NCBI GenBank assembly: GCA_963697285.1
Contig: CAVONI010000012.1
Coordinates: forward strand, 992,001 to 1,056,000
Source: JAEUQQ01 sp963697285
GTDB lineage: Bacteria; Acidobacteriota; Vicinamibacteria; Vicinamibacterales; JAFNAJ01
DNA: 64,000 bases
Direction of reading: 5' to 3'
Part shown: positions 37,482 to 46,689 of the stretch, in pieces
Layout of the letters: each line of letters opens with the position of its first letter
Numbering within the stretch: position 1 is the first letter of the stretch
Position numbers and translations under genes: made by a program
The notes under the pieces: model-generated
The model's database searches: none
The model's input: the letters and a program-made list of their open reading frames with translations, nothing else
Told to the model about the DNA's origin: nothing

Positions 37482-38582
37482 TCAGTTGGTGAACCGCCGC
37501 ATCCTCACGTTGAGGACGAGGCCGAAGGAAGCCAGCGTGGCGATGATCGAGGAGCCGCCGTAACTCATGAGCGGTAACGTGAGCCCCTTGACCGGTGCCA
37601 GGCCGGCCGACATGGTGATGTTGTAGAGCACCTGGAACGTGAACCAGGACACGAGCCCGATCACGAGATACGCGCCGAGCCGATCCTTGGCAAGGCGCGC
37701 CGCGTCGAGCGAACGCAGGATCACGGTCAGGTAGAGCCCGAGCGTCGCGAGCACGCCGAGGAAGCCGTGCTCTTCTGCAAGTACCGAGTACACGAAGTCG
37801 TTGTGCGCCACGGGCAGGAACTTGTACTGGCCCTGCGTGCCCTGGCGGAATCCCTTGCCGGTGAGGCCTCCCGACCCCACGGTGATGCGGGCTTGAATCT
37901 GCTGGTACCCCGCACCGCGCGCATCCTGCTCCGGATCGAGGAACGTCTGGATGCGCGACTTCTGGTAGTCCTTGAGTGCAAACGACCAGGCGGCCGGTGC
38001 CGCCAGGATGGCGATCGCCATCAGGACCGCGATCACCTTGATACGCAAGCCGGCAGCGAAGGCGATGCCGAGCAGGATCGAGACGAGCGTCACCGCCGTG
38101 CCGAGATCGGGTTCCCTCGCGATCAGCGTGGCGAGCAGGACCAGGAAGGCGCCCGCGAACAGCAGGTCGCCCGTGTTGCTCGCGGCGCGGCGGCTCTCGG
38201 CAAAGAACGTGGCGAGCACGAGGGCCAGCGAGATCTTCGCGAACTCGGACGGCTGGAGGTTCATCGGCCCGAGATCGATCCAGCGGCGCGCGCCGCCCGC
38301 GCTGAAGCCGAAGACCAGCACGTAGACGAGCGCCAGCGCCGTGACCACGTAGATGACCAGCGAGTACTCGGCCAGCGTCCGGTAGTCGATCGACATGCAG
38401 ATGGCCAGCGCCAGGACGCCGATGCCTGCCGCGTAGAGCTGCCGGATGAACTCGCCTCCGACCTGCCCGCGGACCGGGTCGTACGTGGTGCTGTAGATCA
38501 TGGCGAGGCCGATGCCCGCGAGCAGGAGCACCGCGGTCAGCAGCAGCCAGTCGATGTGGAGGTAGAGGCGTCGCTCGAACAC
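37482..38582 (-). CDS. rodA: Cell-shape SEDS glycosyltransferase RodA
   Basis: This 366-residue polytopic enzyme polymerises lipid II glycan strands with PBP2 for lateral wall synthesis. SEDS marks: MIYSTTYD near the start, GARRWIDLGPMNLQPSEFAK, LIAREPDLGTAVTL, SGGLTGKGFRQGTQGQYKFL, HNDFVYSVLAEEHGFLG and the end LPLMSYGGSSI. The GTG start at 38582 follows the mrdA TGA by one base. A single frame change in the end of mrdA makes the two appear as one 1004-residue fused ORF; I take this as an error (see findings). Confidence 0.92.
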   Translation of the reverse strand: MFERRLYLHIDWLLLTAVLLLAGIGLAMIYSTTYDPVRGQVGGEFIRQLYAAGIGVLALAICMSIDYRTLAEYSLVIYVVTALALVYVLVFGFSAGGARRWIDLGPMNLQPSEFAKISLALVLATFFAESRRAASNTGDLLFAGAFLVLLATLIAREPDLGTAVTLVSILLGIAFAAGLRIKVIAVLMAIAILAAPAAWSFALKDYQKSRIQTFLDPEQDARGAGYQQIQARITVGSGGLTGKGFRQGTQGQYKFLPVAHNDFVYSVLAEEHGFLGVLATLGLYLTVILRSLDAARLAKDRLGAYLVIGLVSWFTFQVLYNITMSAGLAPVKGLTLPLMSYGGSSIIATLASFGLVLNVRMRRFTN

Positions 38583-38583
38583 G

Positions 38584-40496
38584 TCAGTTGCCTCCCCCGG
38601 CCCGCACCGACGCCACGGGCGCGACGCGCGACGGCGCGTCGCGGCGACCACGGTCGGCTGCGGAGGCGGGTTGAACACCGGCAGCGGCTGGCCCCGCTGC
38701 TTCGCGTAGTAGGTCTGGATCATGTGCTTGGCGATCGGCGCCGCCAGGTACCCGTGCTCGGCGTGCTCGGCGAAGATCACGCCGGCCACCTCGGGATTGT
38801 CCTTGGGCGCGAAGAACACGAACCACCCGTGGTCGCGCAGGTCCTTGTCGGTCTTGCCCGCCGCCGCGCGGCCCTGGTTCGAGATCACCTGGGCTGTTCC
38901 GGTCTTGCCCGCGACGGCGACGTCGGCGATGCGTCCGCGCCCGCCAGTCCCGGCGCCGTTGACCACCATCCACAAGCCGTCGTGGAGCGCCGACACCGTC
39001 TCGGGCTTCATCGGCGACACCGAGCGCGGCGGCGGCGGCTGATGCGGCACCCATCCCTGGCCTTCGTCGATCGCGCGCACGAGGTGGGGGACGAGGCGCG
39101 TGCCGCCGTTGGCCACCGTCGCCATCATCACCGCCAGCGACATCGGCGTGACCGACACCTGTCCCTGGCCAATCGCCACCGAGATCGTCTCGCCGGCGTA
39201 CCACTTCTCGCCCGTGCGCGCCTTCTTCCACTCGGTTGACGGCACGAGGCTGTCGATCTCGTGCGGGAGGTCGATGCCGCTCTTGTCGGTCAGCCCCAGC
39301 AGCGCCGCCCACTTGTGAATGCGATCGACGCCCAGCATGTTGCCAAGGGTGTAGAAGTACACGTTGCACGACTTCTCGATGGCGTGCCGCATGTCGACGT
39401 AGCCGTGCCCGCCCTTCAGGTGACACTTGAAGTAACGGCCATGGAAGACGGCCCCACCGGTGCAGAACACCCTGAAGTCGGGCGTGACGAGCCCTTCTTC
39501 GAGGGCCGCCGCCGCCACGACGATCTTGAACGTCGAACCGGGTGAATACCGCCCCTGGATGGCGCGGTTCTGCAGCGGCCGCAGCTTGTCGCTGTTGAGC
39601 GAGGCCCACGTGGCGCGGTCGATCCCCGCGGCGAAGCGATTGGGATCGTAGGCGGGCAGGCTCACGAGCGAGAGGATCTCGCCCGAACGCGGATCGAGCA
39701 TCACCGCGGAGCCCCAGAACCCGGTCTGCTTGAACCCGTCTTCAGCGGCCTTCTGCAGGTCGTAGTCGATGGTGAGCTGCAGGCGGCGTCCCTCGGAAGG
39801 TTGCACTTCGCCGATGGTCTCGATCTCGCGGCCCAGGGAATTGACGATCACGCGCCGCGCGCCGTCACGCCCCATCAGTTGCCGGTTGTAGATCTGCTCG
39901 AGCCCTGACTGGCCGACGATCGACCCGACGTGCAGTCCCGTGTTCTCGGTACGCGCCAGTTGCGCGTCGGTGATCTCGCCGACGTACCCGAAGAGGTGCG
40001 CGGCGAGTTCGTCGGTCGGGTAGTGGCGCGTGGGCACGTGCTCGATCACGATGTCGGGCAGCTCGAGCCGGCGCGCCGACAGGCCGGCGATCTGCGCCAT
40101 CGTCGCGTCCTGGAACAGCGTGATCGGCCGGTAGCGCGGCTCGCGCGCGTGCCGGGCCACGATCTCGCGCAGCGCGGGTTCCGGTGTGCCGATGATCCCG
40201 GCGACGAGGCGCAGCGTGCGATCGAGATCGGTCGTCTGCTCGCGGACGAGCGACACGTCGAAGGCGTAGCGATTCTCGACCAGGACGCGGCCCTCGCGAT
40301 CGAACAGCGTCCCGCGCGGCGCACGCAGCGGCAAGGTGCGCATGTGGTTGTTCTGCGCCATCTCCTCGAATCGCTGGTGCTGCGCCACCTGCAGGTACCA
40401 GAACGCCACCCCGATCAGCACGAAGCACGTCGCGATGACGTAGCGGAGGATCGCAATCCGCATCGGCAACTGGCGACGGTCTTCGAATCGGTTCAC
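38584..40496 (-). CDS. mrdA: Penicillin-binding protein 2 (frameshift at C terminus)
   Basis: This class B transpeptidase of about 637 residues works with RodA. It has an N-terminal membrane anchor (ATCFVLIGVAFWYLQVAQHQ), a pedestal domain (LRAPRGTLFDREGRVLVENR) and the transpeptidase domain with SPGSTFK (Ser nucleophile of SxxK), KSCN (SxN) and AGKTGTAQV (KTG). The last about 20 codons switch frame near 38635: the correct-looking end reads RDAPSRVAPVASVRAGGGN then TGA at 38584-38586. Length is 3n+2, a net one-base loss or two-base gain. Position between mreD and rodA is standard. Confidence 0.92.
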
Positions 40497-40523
40497 GGCG
40501 TGTCTCGTTTCAGGGGGTGTCGA

Positions 40524-41046
40524 CTAGCCCAGCATCCGGCTGCGCACGTGTGCGCGACGGTAGCGGCGCCGCTCGAGCATCTGCGGCGTCCGCTCGACCA
40601 CCTGGAAGGCGAGCACGCCCACCAGGCCGTTGATCACGGCACGAATGACGATCGGCGTCGGCGGCGCGCCGAACCCGCGCGGATCGATGAGCGAGTACAC
40701 CGCCACCACGATCCCTGACTGCGCCAGGCTGCCGAGCACGAACACCACGAAGCGCGCCAGGGTGCTCGACACGATGAACTGCGTGCCCAGCACCCCTGCC
40801 GCGCACCCGACCAGCGAGTTCGACAGTCCGCTGACGCCGAGCACGCCGCCCGACAACACGTCCTGCGCGATACCCGCGACCGTCCCGATCGCTACGCCCG
40901 CGTTCGGGCCCGGTGCCCAGCGCGAAGTAGATGACGGCCACGAGCACCAGGTCGACCAGCGTCTGGTTACCCATCGCGGCCCACGCCACCGTCGTCTGGA
41001 GCGCCAGGGCCAGGCCCAGCACGGCGAGGATCTGCAGCGTTCGCAT
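40524..41046 (-). CDS. mreD: Rod shape-determining protein MreD (one frameshift)
   Basis: This membrane protein of about 174 residues has five or six helices (IYFALGTGP, DVLSGGVLGVSGLSNSLVG, FVVFVLGSLAQSGIVVAVYS). It sits between mreC and mrdA and belongs to the elongasome. The frame changes near 40912 (CGGGCCCGG), where removing one base links GTGP to NAGVAIGTVAGIAQDVL. Length is 3n+1. The ATG at 41046 is one base before the mreC stop codon, indicating coupled translation. Confidence 0.85.
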
Positions 41047-41937
41047 CTACACCCCACCCGCCTTGCTGTCGACGCTCTTCGCATCCTCGGCGCCCGCGGG
41101 CGGATCGAGCAGGACGACGACGTCCTCGATCGTGCTGAAGTCGACCGCCGGACGCAGCTTGATGGCGTGGTACAGGCCCGCCCCGCGTTCGACCGAGACC
41201 ACCTCGCCGATCACGAATCCCTTGGGGTAGATCCCGTCGATGCCCGAACTCACCACCACGTCGCCCGGCTTCACGTCCGACAGGTTCGAGACGTAATCCA
41301 TGCGCAGCATCTGCCCTTCGTCGCCCACCACGACCCCGCCGGCACGCGAGCGCTCGATCACCCCGCCGATCCCGGCGTTGCGATCCACCAGCAACTGCAC
41401 GCGCGCGGCACGCGCGGCCGGGCGTCCCACGACACGGCCGACGACACCACGGGGCGCGAGGACGGCGCAGTCGGTCACCACGCCGTCGGATGCGCCACGA
41501 TCGATCGTGACGGTCCGGAACCACGCCGTCGCGTCGCCCGCGATGATCTGGGCGGCGACGCTGCGCTGCGGGAGCGACTGGCGCAGGTCGAGCAGGGCCT
41601 GCAGGCGCTCGGCCCGCAGCGCCAGCGCGCGCTGTTCCTGCAAACGGATTTCGGTGGTTCGCAACTGGGCGCGGAGCTGGTCGTTCTCGACCTGCACGCC
41701 GCGCAGCGCGATGTAGCTGGCCCACAGGTGCGACACGCCCCCGTTGAGCCCTGCCGCCGTGCGTTGCACTTCACCAAACGCACCGAAGATGACCGCGTCG
41801 AATGCCGAACGTCCCGACTGCGTGTTGACCTGGGTCGAGATCAGGATGACGTGCGCGAGCACGGCGATGCCGAGCACGGCACCGGTCCGGCGCCTGACAT
41901 CGATGACGGCCGACGTGACGGGCTGACTGGCCTTCAC
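41047..41937 (-). CDS. mreC: Rod shape-determining protein MreC
   Basis: This 296-residue protein has an N-terminal membrane helix (TGAVLGIAVLAHVILIST), a coiled coil (about 75-115, ENDQLRAQLRTTEIRLQEQR) and two periplasmic beta-barrel domains (VTIDRGASDGVVTDCAVLAPRG, GIYPKGFVIGEVVSVERG). It bridges MreB/MreD to PBP2. The C terminus (EDAKSVDSKAGGV) is short and polar. It lies 24 bases downstream of mreB and touches mreD. Confidence 0.93.
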   Translation of the reverse strand: MKASQPVTSAVIDVRRRTGAVLGIAVLAHVILISTQVNTQSGRSAFDAVIFGAFGEVQRTAAGLNGGVSHLWASYIALRGVQVENDQLRAQLRTTEIRLQEQRALALRAERLQALLDLRQSLPQRSVAAQIIAGDATAWFRTVTIDRGASDGVVTDCAVLAPRGVVGRVVGRPAARAARVQLLVDRNAGIGGVIERSRAGGVVVGDEGQMLRMDYVSNLSDVKPGDVVVSSGIDGIYPKGFVIGEVVSVERGAGLYHAIKLRPAVDFSTIEDVVVLLDPPAGAEDAKSVDSKAGGV

Positions 41938-41961
41938 AGCCTGGATCCTGCGTGCGCGAGA

Positions 41962-42987
41962 CTAGTCGATCGCGATCTTGCGGAGGAGGTTGAAGTCGTC
42001 GAGCATCTTGCCCGCCCCGAGCACGACCGACGACAGCGGATCCTCGGCCATCGCGAGCGGCAGGCCCGTCTCTTCGCGCAGTCGCTTGTCGAGGTTCTTC
42101 AGCAGCGAACCGCCGCCGGTGAGCACGATGCCGCGGTCGACGATGTCGGCCGACAGTTCCGGCGGCGTGCGCTCGAGGGCGACGCGCACCGCGTCGACGA
42201 TGACGTTGACCGTCTCGGCGAGTGCCTCGCGGATTTCTTCGTCGGTGATCGTGATGGTCTTGGGCACGCCTTCGATCAGGTGGCGCCCCTTGATCTCCAT
42301 CGTCATGCGCTCCTCGAGCGGGAACGCCGATCCGACTTCCATCTTGATTGCCTCGGCCGTTCGTTCGCCGATGAGAAGATTGTACGTTTTCTTGATGTAC
42401 TGGATGATCGCCTCATCCATCTCGTTGCCCGCGACGCGCACGGCCTTGCTGTACACGATCCCCGCCAGCGAGATGACGGCGATGTCGGTCGTGCCACCGC
42501 CGATGTCGACGATCATGTTGCCCGACGGCTCGGTGATGGGCATGCCGGCGCCGATGGCCGCCGCCATCGCCTCTTCGACGAGGTGCACTTCGCTGGCCTT
42601 GGCACGATAGGCGCTGTCCTTCACCGCGCGCTTCTCGACCTGCGTGATCTCCGACGGGACGCCGATGACGATGCGCGGCCGCACCCACACGTTGCGGTTG
42701 TGGGCCTTCTTGATGAAGTAGGCCAGCATCTTCTCGGTGACGTCGAAGTCGGCGATGACGCCGTCCTTCATCGGCTTGATGGCGACGATGTTGCCGGGCG
42801 TGCGCCCCAGCATCTCCTTGGCGTCGCGCCCGACGGCTTCGATGCGGCCGTTGACCTTGTTGATGGCGACAATCGACGGCTCGTTGACGACGATGCCCTT
42901 GCCGCGCGCATAGACGCAGGTGTTGGCAGTGCCGAGGTCGATGGCGAGATCGCTCGAGAAGAGCGAGAAGAGCGAGCGGACGTTCAC
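41962..42987 (-). CDS. mreB: Rod shape-determining actin MreB
   Basis: This 341-residue bacterial actin shows the phosphate-1 loop AIDLGTANTCVYARG, connect-1 and phosphate-2 loops (IGVPSEITQVEKRAV, MIVDIGGGTTDIAVISLAG), the adenosine motif VLTGGGSLLKNLDKRL and a C-terminal DDFNLLRKIAID. It forms membrane filaments that steer the elongasome. Start GTG at 42987: GGGGGAG lies six bases upstream, and MreB length fits the family. The longer frame to 43101 adds no conserved residues. First gene of the shape operon; a perfect 16-bp palindrome lies upstream (43008-43023). Confidence 0.95.
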   Translation of the reverse strand: MNVRSLFSLFSSDLAIDLGTANTCVYARGKGIVVNEPSIVAINKVNGRIEAVGRDAKEMLGRTPGNIVAIKPMKDGVIADFDVTEKMLAYFIKKAHNRNVWVRPRIVIGVPSEITQVEKRAVKDSAYRAKASEVHLVEEAMAAAIGAGMPITEPSGNMIVDIGGGTTDIAVISLAGIVYSKAVRVAGNEMDEAIIQYIKKTYNLLIGERTAEAIKMEVGSAFPLEERMTMEIKGRHLIEGVPKTITITDEEIREALAETVNVIVDAVRVALERTPPELSADIVDRGIVLTGGGSLLKNLDKRLREETGLPLAMAEDPLSSVVLGAGKMLDDFNLLRKIAID

Positions 42988-43444
42988 GTGCAACTCCCCC
43001 GCGCGGAGCATGCGATCGCATGCCACGCGGCGCGGCGTGGATTTCTCTGAAAACTCGTTCCGCGGCCCGCGTGCGTGCCCGGCCGGGTCCCGGTCGGGCA
43101 TGCGACGTGGTCAGCGGTTGTGGCCGCGCACATTGCGGGGCCTCGTGTCCGGCACGGTGATGCGACGAGCGCGCGACGAGGGCGGCGGCCCGATCGGCCA
43201 CCCCGCTGCGCGGAGTATCGGTCTCAGCAAGTCCTTCGGACAGGCCCGTTTAAGCGAATCGGGACGCCTGCTGTCCGTGACCGCTGCCTGGGGAGACCGC
43301 ACCTGCGTGCGGCCGAACGATATCACAGCCATCGGATCCACAGCACATCGGATGCCAAGTTGCACACCTCGTGTTCTGGGCCCGTGCCGGGGGCCGGCCG
43401 CGTCGGCGGCGAGTAACAGTGGCCCGGGAAGGGAGACGTGCGAA
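42988..43444. other. Intergenic leader upstream of mreB
   Basis: About 455 bases separate the leftward diguanylate cyclase stop from the mreB start. No protein-like frame was recognised. A 16-bp perfect palindrome sits close to the mreB ribosome binding site. TTGGCA and TGATAT occur on the minus strand near 43365 and 43325, but their spacing is too wide for a standard sigma-70 pair, so no promoter is claimed. Confidence 0.6.
43008..43023. promoter_or_regulatory. 16-bp perfect palindrome upstream of mreB
   Basis: GCATGCGATCGCATGC is fully self-complementary and contains the octamer GCGATCGC. It ends about 21 bases upstream of the mreB GTG and about 11 bases from the ribosome binding site, so it lies in the mRNA leader or at a repressor-type site. 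Role is inferred; it could be a binding site or an RNA hairpin. Confidence 0.4.
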
Positions 43445-44536
43445 TCAGGCCCCAGTCCGGCGCGAACGTGCTTTCGCGACGTGTATTCCGTTCTTGCCGC
43501 GCGATTTCACCCAGTACATGGCCTCGTCGGCCGCCTGGATCAGCCCCTCGGCCGTCGACGCACTGGCCGGGAGCGCGGCGACGCCCACCGACACGCTGAG
43601 ACGGACGTCAGCGCCTTCCGAGGCCAGAAACGCGTGCTCCGCAACCCGTGCGCGGATGCGTTCGGCGACGAGTCGAGCGCCGGCCGTCTCGGTGTCGGGC
43701 AGCACCACGGCGAACTCGTCGCCTCCGAACCTGACGACGATGTCTGATTCGCGGGCCGACTGGCGCAGGAGGTCGGCGGCCTCGGCGAGCGTGCGGCTGC
43801 CCGACAGGTGGCCGTAGGTGTCGTTCACGTCCTTGAAGCCGTCGAGATCGATGAACAGCAGCGAGAGGGGGCGCCCGCCCCGCAGGGCGCGCTTGGTCTC
43901 GCGGCGCAGCACCTGCGACAGGAAGCGGGAGTTGTACAGCTGGGTGAGGTCGTCGGTAACCGAAAGCGCCTCGGCCCGCTCGATGCGGAGGGCGGTGTCG
44001 AGCGACAGCGCCAGCAACTCGAGCCCCTGGAGGATGGCGCGGCGCGCCGGCGCCGGGACCGAGAACCTGTCGCTGCCCGGGGTGAGATCGAGGCCCACGA
44101 GTGCGGCGCGGGTACGTCCCCGGGCGGCCAGGGGGAGCCCGAACGCGATCCCCTCTGCCGACGGCCCCCCGGCCCGCATGAACTCGTCGTCGCCGCCATG
44201 GAACACCCGGCGGGCGACCTCGCGCGCATCGTCGAGCGTCGAGCCGGCCAGTCCCGTCGACGCCAGCAGGCGCGGCAGCGCCGTCCACTCGTCGGCGAAC
44301 ACCGCCCAGCCGTCGAGCGGGAGCCACATCCCCATCTGCGTGGTGATGACGTCGGCGACCCGCGCCGGCTCCAGGGGTTCGGCGGCGCTGCGCCAGAGGT
44401 CCCGCATGGCGGCGACCCGGGTCAGGAACGGACGCATCGTCGCGGGCAGGGCGCGCAGCCGCGCCTGCAGCGACCCTGTCGCTGCCTCTCGCCGTTGCTC
44501 GGCCTCGCCGCGGGCCGTGACAGGTCGTCGTGGCAC
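43445..44536 (-). CDS. GGDEF diguanylate cyclase
   Basis: This 363-residue soluble protein has an N-terminal GAF-like sensor region (about 60-190, DGWAVFADEWTALPRLL, FGLPLAARGRTRAALVGLDL) and a C-terminal GGDEF domain (about 200-355: SVTDDLTQLYNSRFL, RFGGDEFAVVLPD). The inhibitory I-site RxxD is present as RESD, five residues before GGDEF, so activity should be feedback-controlled by cyclic di-GMP. The metal-binding DLDGFK is intact. Start is a GTG at 44536; it is divergent from the foldase gene at 44666. Confidence 0.92.
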   Translation of the reverse strand: MPRRPVTARGEAEQRREAATGSLQARLRALPATMRPFLTRVAAMRDLWRSAAEPLEPARVADVITTQMGMWLPLDGWAVFADEWTALPRLLASTGLAGSTLDDAREVARRVFHGGDDEFMRAGGPSAEGIAFGLPLAARGRTRAALVGLDLTPGSDRFSVPAPARRAILQGLELLALSLDTALRIERAEALSVTDDLTQLYNSRFLSQVLRRETKRALRGGRPLSLLFIDLDGFKDVNDTYGHLSGSRTLAEAADLLRQSARESDIVVRFGGDEFAVVLPDTETAGARLVAERIRARVAEHAFLASEGADVRLSVSVGVAALPASASTAEGLIQAADEAMYWVKSRGKNGIHVAKARSRRTGA

Positions 44537-44665
44537 AGTAACCGCCCGGTTATACCACGCGCCGGGCAGGGATGGCCGCGTGGCGCTTGCCCGGCTCGAC
44601 CGCCTGACGTACTATGCCGGTTTGCCCGGGCGTGTGTCCGGACACACCGATAGGACTCGACCGTC

Positions 44666-46597
44666 ATGACCATGCTCGACACGATGCGGCGTCACCGCGG
44701 CTGGCTCAAGTGGAGCCTGGCGCTGGTGGTGCTCGCGTTCATCGCCCTCTACATGCCCGACTTCTTCGGCAGCGGCACGTCCCAGACCGGCCTCGCCGCG
44801 CCTGGCACCGAAGTCGCCCGCGTCGGCTCCCGTGGCATCACCGTGGCCGAGTTCCAGCGCGTCTACAACGCGCAGATGCAGGCCTACCGGAACGCCTACG
44901 GTGCCAACATGAACGACCAGCTGCTCAAGCAGCTCGGCCTCGATCGCCAGATCCTCCAGCAGTTGGTGGACGAAGAGGCGGCGTTGGCCGAGGCCGAACG
45001 GCTCGGCCTGGCGGCCAGCGATGCCGAGGTGCGCGAGCGCATCCTGGGCCTGCCGGTCTTCCAGGAGAACGGGCAGTTCGTCGGCGAAGACCGCTACAAG
45101 CTGGTGCTCCGGTCGCAGAACCCGCCGCTGACACCGCGCGATTTCGAGGAGAACATCCGCAAGTCGATCGTCCTCGACAAGTTGCGTGACGCGATCACGG
45201 GCTGGATCTCGGTGACCGATGCCGAGGTCGACACCGAGTACCGCGCACGCAACGAGAAGGTGAAAGTCCAGCTGGTGACGTTGAACGCCTCGGCGTTCAC
45301 GGCCGGCGTGACGGCCACCGACGCCGAGGCCACCGCGTACTTCGACGCCAACAAGAACGAGTTCCGCGTCGGCGAGAAGAAGAAGATCAAGTTCGCCACG
45401 ATCGACGTCCAGAAGATGCGCGACGCGGTCGTCATCAGCCCGCAGGACATCGAGCGGAACTACAACCAGAACATCCAGCAGTACACGACGCCCGAGCAGG
45501 TGCGGGCCAGCCACATCCTCCTCAAGACCGAGGGCAAGGACGAGGCCGCGGTGCGCGCCGAGGCCGACAAGGTCCTGGCGCTCGCCAAGGCGCCCGGGGC
45601 CGATTTCGCGGCGCTGGCCACGAAGTACTCCGAGGATGAGGCGTCGAAGGACAAGGGCGGCGATCTCGACTTCTTCGGCCGGGGCCGCATGGTCCCCGAG
45701 TTCGAACAGGCCGCGTTCGACCTGGCGCCGGGCGCGATGACCGATCTCGTGAAGACGTCGTACGGCTTCCACATCATCAAGGTGATCGAGAAGCGCGTCG
45801 GCGGCACGCGTCCCCTGAGCGAGGTCAGCGCGCAAATCACCGAACAGCTCAAGTGGGAGCGCGCCCAGACCCAGGCCGCGAACCTCGCGACGACGGTGAG
45901 CCAGCAGGTCAAGAACGCCGCGGATCTCGAGCGCGTCGCAAAGGCCAACAACCTGGCCGTGCAGGAGTCAGACTTCTTCCTGCGCGACGAGCCCATCCCC
46001 GGGCTCGGACCCTCGCCAGAGGCCGCTGCGGAGGCCTTCACGTTGAAGGAAGGCGAAGCGAGCCGCGCCATCCGCGTCGCCACGGGGTGGATCATCCTGG
46101 TGCCGACCGGCGCCCAGGCCGCACGCATCCCCGAGGTCAAGGAAGTCATGGACAAGGCCAAGGCCGCCGTCGTTCAGCAGAAGGCGCTGGCCGCAGCCAA
46201 GGCGCGCGCCGAGACGCTGGCGGCGAGTCTGCGCGCGGCACCCGACTTCGCGGCGGCGGCGAAGGCGGCCGGGTTCGAGGCCAAGACGTCGGAGTCGCTC
46301 GCGCGCGGCGCGGCGTTCCCCGACGCCGGCGTCAGCCCCGCGCTCGACGCGGCAGCGTTCGCCTTGTCGGCCGGGGCGGTGAGCAATGCGGTCACGACGC
46401 CCAGCGGCGTCGTCATCCTCAAGGTGACCGAGAAGACCGAGGTCACCAGCGACCAGGTGCAGGCCGGACGCGACGCGCTGCGCACCGAGGTCCTCGGCGA
46501 GCGGCGCGGCCGCTTCTTCAGCAGCTACATGGCCAAGGCCAAGGAAAAGATGAAGATCACGATCGACCGCGACCTGGTGCAGAAGCTGACGGTCTAG
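44666..46597 (+). CDS. SurA/PpiD-type peptidylprolyl isomerase foldase
   Basis: This 643-residue envelope chaperone has an N-terminal membrane anchor (WLKWSLALVVLAFIALYMPD), a SurA_N-like helical region (ITVAEFQRVYNAQMQAYRN to about 220) and one parvulin domain (about 270-385: VRASHILLKTEG, DFAALATKYSEDEASKDKGG, GFHIIKVIEKR). Its order and size match PpiD, which helps proteins leaving the Sec channel. A C-terminal helical stretch ends in MKITIDRDLVQKLTV. A bidirectional terminator follows. Confidence 0.9.
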   Translation: MTMLDTMRRHRGWLKWSLALVVLAFIALYMPDFFGSGTSQTGLAAPGTEVARVGSRGITVAEFQRVYNAQMQAYRNAYGANMNDQLLKQLGLDRQILQQLVDEEAALAEAERLGLAASDAEVRERILGLPVFQENGQFVGEDRYKLVLRSQNPPLTPRDFEENIRKSIVLDKLRDAITGWISVTDAEVDTEYRARNEKVKVQLVTLNASAFTAGVTATDAEATAYFDANKNEFRVGEKKKIKFATIDVQKMRDAVVISPQDIERNYNQNIQQYTTPEQVRASHILLKTEGKDEAAVRAEADKVLALAKAPGADFAALATKYSEDEASKDKGGDLDFFGRGRMVPEFEQAAFDLAPGAMTDLVKTSYGFHIIKVIEKRVGGTRPLSEVSAQITEQLKWERAQTQAANLATTVSQQVKNAADLERVAKANNLAVQESDFFLRDEPIPGLGPSPEAAAEAFTLKEGEASRAIRVATGWIILVPTGAQAARIPEVKEVMDKAKAAVVQQKALAAAKARAETLAASLRAAPDFAAAAKAAGFEAKTSESLARGAAFPDAGVSPALDAAAFALSAGAVSNAVTTPSGVVILKVTEKTEVTSDQVQAGRDALRTEVLGERRGRFFSSYMAKAKEKMKITIDRDLVQKLTV

Positions 46598-46628
46598 TCG
46601 GCGCGCCGAACTCGGAGCCTGGCAATGG

Positions 46629-46664
46629 AAAGGGACGTCCCCTGGTCTTGGGGGCGTCCCTTTT
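46629..46664. terminator. Bidirectional rho-independent terminator
   Basis: AAAGGGACGTCCCC (46629-46642) pairs with GGGGGCGTCCCTTT (46650-46663), with a 7-base loop and one G-T pair. A T-run follows on the plus strand and the A-run mirrors it on the minus strand. It sits between the convergent foldase (stop 46597) and metallopeptidase (stop 46690) genes and probably ends both. Confidence 0.88.
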
Positions 46665-46689
46665 GTCGTTCAGGTGACGGATGCGTGGC

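Noticed and set aside
44612..45835. A 407-residue minus-strand ORF opposite the foldase gene
   Set aside because: It is antisense to the well-supported foldase and shows no domain or signal.
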